Source of the DNA: MAG-120531 sp963934855
GTDB taxonomy: Bacteria > Bacteroidota > Bacteroidia > Flavobacteriales > Flavobacteriaceae
DNA: 64,000 nt
Assembly: GCA_963934855.1 (NCBI GenBank)
Contig: CAWWAC010000002.1
Coordinates: 137,423 to 201,422, forward strand
Reading direction: 5' to 3'
The translations under genes and the position numbers were made by a program. The number at the start of each line of letters is the position of its first letter. Positions within the stretch are counted from its first letter, which is position 1. Shown here piece after piece: positions 60,455 to 64,000 of the stretch. The notes under the pieces are model-generated. The model saw only the letters and a program-made list of their open reading frames with translations. It was not told where the DNA came from and did no database searches.

Positions 60455-61894
60455 ATGAAAACCAAATCAGTACCATTATCTACTAATGTTAATTCAAACT
60501 CTAAATCTATTTTAGGACAAGAATTAAAGGGAGACCATTCAAAAACATCAGTATCTTTAAGTAGAAAACAATTTGTTCAGAAACTTTCATTAGGCGGTGT
60601 AGCTTTGGCTACTATTCCTAAAGTATTTTCTCAATCTCAGACAAATTCTTTAAAAAGACAATATTCAAGTCCAAACAATAATATTCAAATAGCTCTTATT
60701 GGAGCGGGAGGTATGGGAAGTCAAGACACTTTTGCTGCTTTGGCTCATTCTGGAGTTAAATTAGTAGCTGTTTGTGATCTGTATCAAGGACATTTGGATA
60801 AGGCCAAAGAACGTTGGGGAGCAGGCTTATTTATCACTAGAGATTATAAGGAAATTTTAGCTAGAACAGATGTAGATGCGGTCATTATAGGCACTCCAGA
60901 TCACTGGCACAAACAGATTTCTATAGATGCAATGTATGCTGGTAAGCATGTGTATTGTGAAAAGCCTATGGTGCACAGTTTAGAAGAGGGCCATGCAGTA
61001 ATAGACGCACAAAGGAAGACAGGTATGGTTTTTATGGTAGGAAGCCAAGGATTGTCATCCTTAGGAAATGAGAAAGCTAGAGAATTATTGGCAGCAGGAG
61101 CTATAGGAGATATTAATTACGCAGAAGGTTTCTGGGCCAGAAGAAGCCCAACTGGTGCTTGGCAATATAACATTCCAGATGACGCATCTAAGGAGACTGT
61201 AAGTTGGGACCGATATTTAAGTAATACTAAAAGCAGAGATTTTGATCCTATGCGTTTTTTTAGATGGCGCAACTATAGAGATTATGGTACTGGAATGTCT
61301 GGAGACCTTTTTGTACATCTATTTTCCAGTCTTCATTTTATCACTAATTCCTATGGTCCAGATCAAATTTATGCGTCTGGAGGGCTTAGGTTTTGGAAAG
61401 ATGGCAGAGAAGTGCCAGACGTGATGTTAGGCGTATTTGATTACCCAGAAACCAAAAAACATCCAGCTTTTAATTTATCATTGAGGTGTAATTTTGTAGA
61501 TGGAACTTCAGGGACTACCTATTTGAGAATAGTTGGGAGTGAAGGCGCTATGGATATTCAATGGGATAAGGTTATAGTGAGAAGAAATGCAGAGAGTTTT
61601 GAGGCAGATCCTTATTTGGCAGCACAGGCTCATAAACTAAGCACAGATCCTAAGGAGAAAAGAAAGCAAATGAAGCCCCAAGAGGAAATTGTCTATGAGG
61701 CAGAAAAAGACTATTTGGGCGCCCATCATGACCACTTTGCCAATTGGTTTAACGCTATTAAAGGAGGTGCCTCAGTAGTAGAAGATGCTATTTTCGGTTA
61801 CAGAGCTGCAGCTCCTGCTTTGGCCTGTAATGATAGTTATTATGAAAATAAAGTTATTTTATGGGATCCAACAGCAATGAAACTTAGGGAATAA
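60455..61894 (+). CDS. Secreted Gfo/Idh/MocA family oxidoreductase
   Basis: A 479-residue NAD(P)-dependent sugar oxidoreductase. The N-terminal 60 residues contain an RK-type Tat-like motif (SRKQFVQKLSLGG), then a Rossmann fold with LIGAGGMGSQ (about residues 82-91) and the catalytic EKPM lysine. Its Tat-like leader suggests folding before export. Its partner at 61950 is a DUF1080 protein, and this pairing is common in 3-keto sugar metabolism. The substrate is unknown. Confidence 0.88.
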   Translation: MKTKSVPLSTNVNSNSKSILGQELKGDHSKTSVSLSRKQFVQKLSLGGVALATIPKVFSQSQTNSLKRQYSSPNNNIQIALIGAGGMGSQDTFAALAHSGVKLVAVCDLYQGHLDKAKERWGAGLFITRDYKEILARTDVDAVIIGTPDHWHKQISIDAMYAGKHVYCEKPMVHSLEEGHAVIDAQRKTGMVFMVGSQGLSSLGNEKARELLAAGAIGDINYAEGFWARRSPTGAWQYNIPDDASKETVSWDRYLSNTKSRDFDPMRFFRWRNYRDYGTGMSGDLFVHLFSSLHFITNSYGPDQIYASGGLRFWKDGREVPDVMLGVFDYPETKKHPAFNLSLRCNFVDGTSGTTYLRIVGSEGAMDIQWDKVIVRRNAESFEADPYLAAQAHKLSTDPKEKRKQMKPQEEIVYEAEKDYLGAHHDHFANWFNAIKGGASVVEDAIFGYRAAAPALACNDSYYENKVILWDPTAMKLRE

Positions 61895-61949
61895 CACATA
61901 TTAGCTTTTTATCACTTTAATAAAACTAACATATACTAAATTAATTCTA

Positions 61950-62678
61950 ATGAAATATTTAAGTTGTATTACTTCATGTCTCTTTGCCTTTATGTTATTA
62001 ATGAGCTGCAAAGAGGTTAAAAAAACTCAATCAGATCAATCTAACATCCTTTTAAAAGCAGCTGAACCAGAATGGGAATCACTAATGGATGCCTCTAAAT
62101 GGCGTGCTTACAACCAAAATATACTCCCCACTAATTGGAGTATTACAGACAGTTTAATTAGTTGTTTTGGTAAGGCGGGAGATATGGGAGGTGATATTAT
62201 TTCAACTCAGAAATATGCCAACTTTGAATTTTCTTGGGAGTGGAAAATAAGTTCAGAAGGCAATAGCGGTGTTTTTTATCACGTTATTGAAGACACTATT
62301 TATCACTCTCCTTACCAAACCGCACCAGAATACCAACTTTTGGACGATGTTGATTTTCCATCCCCTATAGAAGACTGGCAAAAAACTGGAGCCAATTACG
62401 CCATGCATCCTGCCAATGATCAAAAGGTTCTTAAAGCTGTTGGTGAGTGGAATAGCAGCCGTATTATTTTTGATCACGGAAAAGTCTCTCACTATCTAAA
62501 TGGAGCTTTAATTGTTTCTTTTGATAAGTTTACTCCAGAATGGCAAGCTCTCAGAGGGAGTGGTAAATGGGTAGATTATCCAGATTACGGAAAAGCAAAT
62601 ACAGGTTTTTTGGGTCTACAAGACCACGGATCTGGTGTTTGGTTTAAGGAAGTTAAAATAAAAGACCTAGGAGATTAG
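61950..62678 (+). CDS. DUF1080 (3-keto-disaccharide hydrolase) lipoprotein
   Basis: A 242-residue predicted lipoprotein with a signal peptide ending at MSC (residue 20). The rest is a concanavalin-like DUF1080 domain: WESLMDASKWRAYNQ, FEFSWEWKISSEGNSGVFYHV and FLGLQDHGSGVWFKEVKIKDL. DUF1080 members hydrolyse 3-keto glycosides. With the upstream oxidoreductase, 55 bases away, it would oxidise and then cleave a sugar at the cell surface or in the periplasm. Confidence 0.9.
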   Translation: MKYLSCITSCLFAFMLLMSCKEVKKTQSDQSNILLKAAEPEWESLMDASKWRAYNQNILPTNWSITDSLISCFGKAGDMGGDIISTQKYANFEFSWEWKISSEGNSGVFYHVIEDTIYHSPYQTAPEYQLLDDVDFPSPIEDWQKTGANYAMHPANDQKVLKAVGEWNSSRIIFDHGKVSHYLNGALIVSFDKFTPEWQALRGSGKWVDYPDYGKANTGFLGLQDHGSGVWFKEVKIKDLGD

Positions 62679-62718
62679 AAAATAAGATTTAATATTCCTA
62701 AAACAACATCTGTAGTAT

Positions 62719-62742
62719 CGGAAGCTTTAATTAAAGCTTCCG
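62719..62742. repeat. 24-base perfect palindrome overlapping the DadA-like stop
   Basis: Two identical 12-base arms (CGGAAGCTTTAA and its complement) form a perfect palindrome at the convergent junction. It contains the stop codon of the leftward DadA-like gene (62731-62733). No T run follows on either strand, so it is not a standard terminator. Confidence 0.6.
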
Positions 62743-63993
62743 GTTGGGGTCAAAAGCTTTAATGTCTATTTCAGGAACATTACCCGCTACAAGCTTTGCT
62801 ATAATATGTCCAGTACCCGGTCCTAGACTCCAACCCATCATGGCATGTCCTGTAGCAGCTAATAAATTATTATAAGGTTTTATATATCCTATATACGGCA
62901 GCCCGTCAGGAGAAACAGGTCTCAGGCCAGAGCTAGCCTCAGCTTTTTCTTGATCACTTATTTTAAGTCCAGGATAATAGGCTTCTGCAGCACTAGCTAT
63001 GGCATTTACACGCTCTTTTCTAATATGTGTATTAATTCCAGATAGTTCCATGGTTCCAGCAAAACGGGTAAAGCCCTTCATAGGGGTAACCGCCACCTTG
63101 GCTTCCATAAGTATGGCAGGATATTGAATACCCGTGACTCTATGCACATCTATTTTATATCCTTTTCCTGCTTGAATAGGAAGATTTATACCTAATTTCT
63201 TTCCTATCTCTTGACTCCAGGCACCCGCAGCAAGCACTACAAAGTCAGAAGAAATTTCTTGGCTGTCAGTGTAAACACTATTTATAACACTGTCTGATTG
63301 CAGGATGGTGGAAAAGCCTGTCACTTTTTCTGTTATAAAACGCACACCTGAGGTTTTGAGGTAGGCATATAGGGCAGGCATAATCTCTGTGGGGGTTGTA
63401 TGAGAATCACATAGGTAATGAATGGCTCCTTTTAGATCGGGGCTTAGGCCGGCTTGGATATTGTGGAGCTCCTGCTCAGACAGGCTTTTTACCGCAAGCC
63501 CCTCTAGGGATGCTCTAGCAGCCACTACTCCCTCATGTACTGCTTCTTTTTGAGTCTTATACAACATGAGTAATCCCTTGTCTTCCAGCATAAAGGTTCC
63601 CAGGTCTTTACTTTCCAGCATTTGTTTATAGCAGCGAGCGCTTAAGAGGTTTATTTCTTTTATAGGAGATATAGCAGCTTCTACTTTAGATGGAGTAGCC
63701 GCTTTATAAAACTTCCAAGACCAGTCTAAAAAATCTTTATTAAGTCTGGGTTTTACATAAAAAGGACTACTGCTATTAAACATCCATTTAAGTCCCTTTG
63801 AAATCATACCCGGAGAGGCTAGAGGTATAATATGACTTGGAGTGAGGTAGCCTGCATTCACATAAGAGGCTCCAGTTGCTTCTGTTTTATGATCTATAAT
63901 TATTACACTATATCCTTGTTTGACAAGTGCATAGGCACAGCTCAATCCCACAATACCACCACCTATGACGGTCACTTTTTTAGATGTAGTCAT
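62731..63993 (-). CDS. FAD-dependent oxidoreductase, D-amino acid dehydrogenase (DadA)-like
   Basis: A 420-residue flavoenzyme. It begins with the FAD Rossmann motif VIGGGIVGLSCAYALVKQGY and has LCDSHTTPTEIMPALYAYL, LAAGAWSQEIGKKLG and the C-terminal SSGLRPVSPDGLPYIG and GHAMMGWSLGPGTGHIIAKL. This layout fits DadA or D-hydroxyproline dehydrogenase. The start is 7 bases from the window edge, so the upstream context is not visible. The substrate is unknown. Confidence 0.9.
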   Translation of the reverse strand: MTTSKKVTVIGGGIVGLSCAYALVKQGYSVIIIDHKTEATGASYVNAGYLTPSHIIPLASPGMISKGLKWMFNSSSPFYVKPRLNKDFLDWSWKFYKAATPSKVEAAISPIKEINLLSARCYKQMLESKDLGTFMLEDKGLLMLYKTQKEAVHEGVVAARASLEGLAVKSLSEQELHNIQAGLSPDLKGAIHYLCDSHTTPTEIMPALYAYLKTSGVRFITEKVTGFSTILQSDSVINSVYTDSQEISSDFVVLAAGAWSQEIGKKLGINLPIQAGKGYKIDVHRVTGIQYPAILMEAKVAVTPMKGFTRFAGTMELSGINTHIRKERVNAIASAAEAYYPGLKISDQEKAEASSGLRPVSPDGLPYIGYIKPYNNLLAATGHAMMGWSLGPGTGHIIAKLVAGNVPEIDIKAFDPNRKL

Positions 63994-64000
63994 TTACAAG

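Overview
This window is a chromosomal segment from a member of the Bacteroidetes, most likely a marine, pigmented Flavobacteriaceae species. The reasons are the AT-rich base composition, repeated promoters of the Bacteroidetes form TAnnTTTG, near absence of Shine-Dalgarno sequences except in front of rpsU, and many lineage-typical families (PorP/SprF, DUF4295/bL38, DUF3467, DUF5916, DUF4369, DUF819, TIGR03643). I cannot name a genus. I see no insertion sequence, prophage, CRISPR array, plasmid gene or rRNA.

Layout. 1-4143: a MarR-YceI pair, a rhodanese and a PspC protein, a sodium:alanine-type symporter and a helix-hairpin-helix protein. 4152-20544: an acyl-CoA dehydrogenase, then the core information-processing block: rpsU, xerC-like recombinase, raiA, four tRNAs, tuf, tRNA-Trp, secE, nusG, rplKAJL, rpoB, rpoC and a DUF3467 gene. 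20621-32532: prfC, an orphan PorP/SprF, idi-queD-manA, a leftward DUF5916-HAD-DUF819 operon, an S1/P1 nuclease and small membrane or hypothetical genes. 32668-48647: htpG, a short orphan transcription unit, TetR-ABC1 kinase, a FabH-like enzyme, a sodium:solute symporter, recR, an E2 acyltransferase, an esterase, exonuclease-FAH-Hpt-cinA, rpmB-rpmG-bL38, ftsY and rimO. 48818-53875: a small hypothetical gene, two periplasmic PPIase-type proteins and aconitase. 53940-60289: a cysteine-less TlpA-like protein and the leftward carotenoid operon merR-crtI-crtB-crtZ-crtD-cruF. 60455-63993: a secreted Gfo/Idh/MocA oxidoreductase with a DUF1080 lipoprotein, and a DadA-like oxidoreductase.

How the genes work together. 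The 5.3-20.5 kb block supplies translation and transcription machinery and carries several RNA-level signals: an 11-base Shine-Dalgarno before rpsU, a run of four hairpins between two tRNAs, hairpins around tRNA-Trp and an attenuator-like hairpin between rplL and rpoB. The carotenoid operon should give a monocyclic, hydroxylated and hydrated pigment of the saproxanthin/myxol type, but the lycopene cyclase and GGPP synthase it needs are not in the window. Its first gene encodes a B12-binding MerR regulator resembling the CarH photoreceptor. Three regulators (MarR, TetR, MerR/CarH-like) share one promoter design, in which a palindrome overlaps the end of the -7 element.

The strongest candidates for new biology are the structured tRNA spacer (7381-7502), the short transcription unit with an 18-codon ORF (34783-34906), and the CarH-like regulator with an altered cobalamin-site residue. 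Many starts were moved to the first in-frame ATG with family support where an upstream TTG or GTG would have extended the frame.
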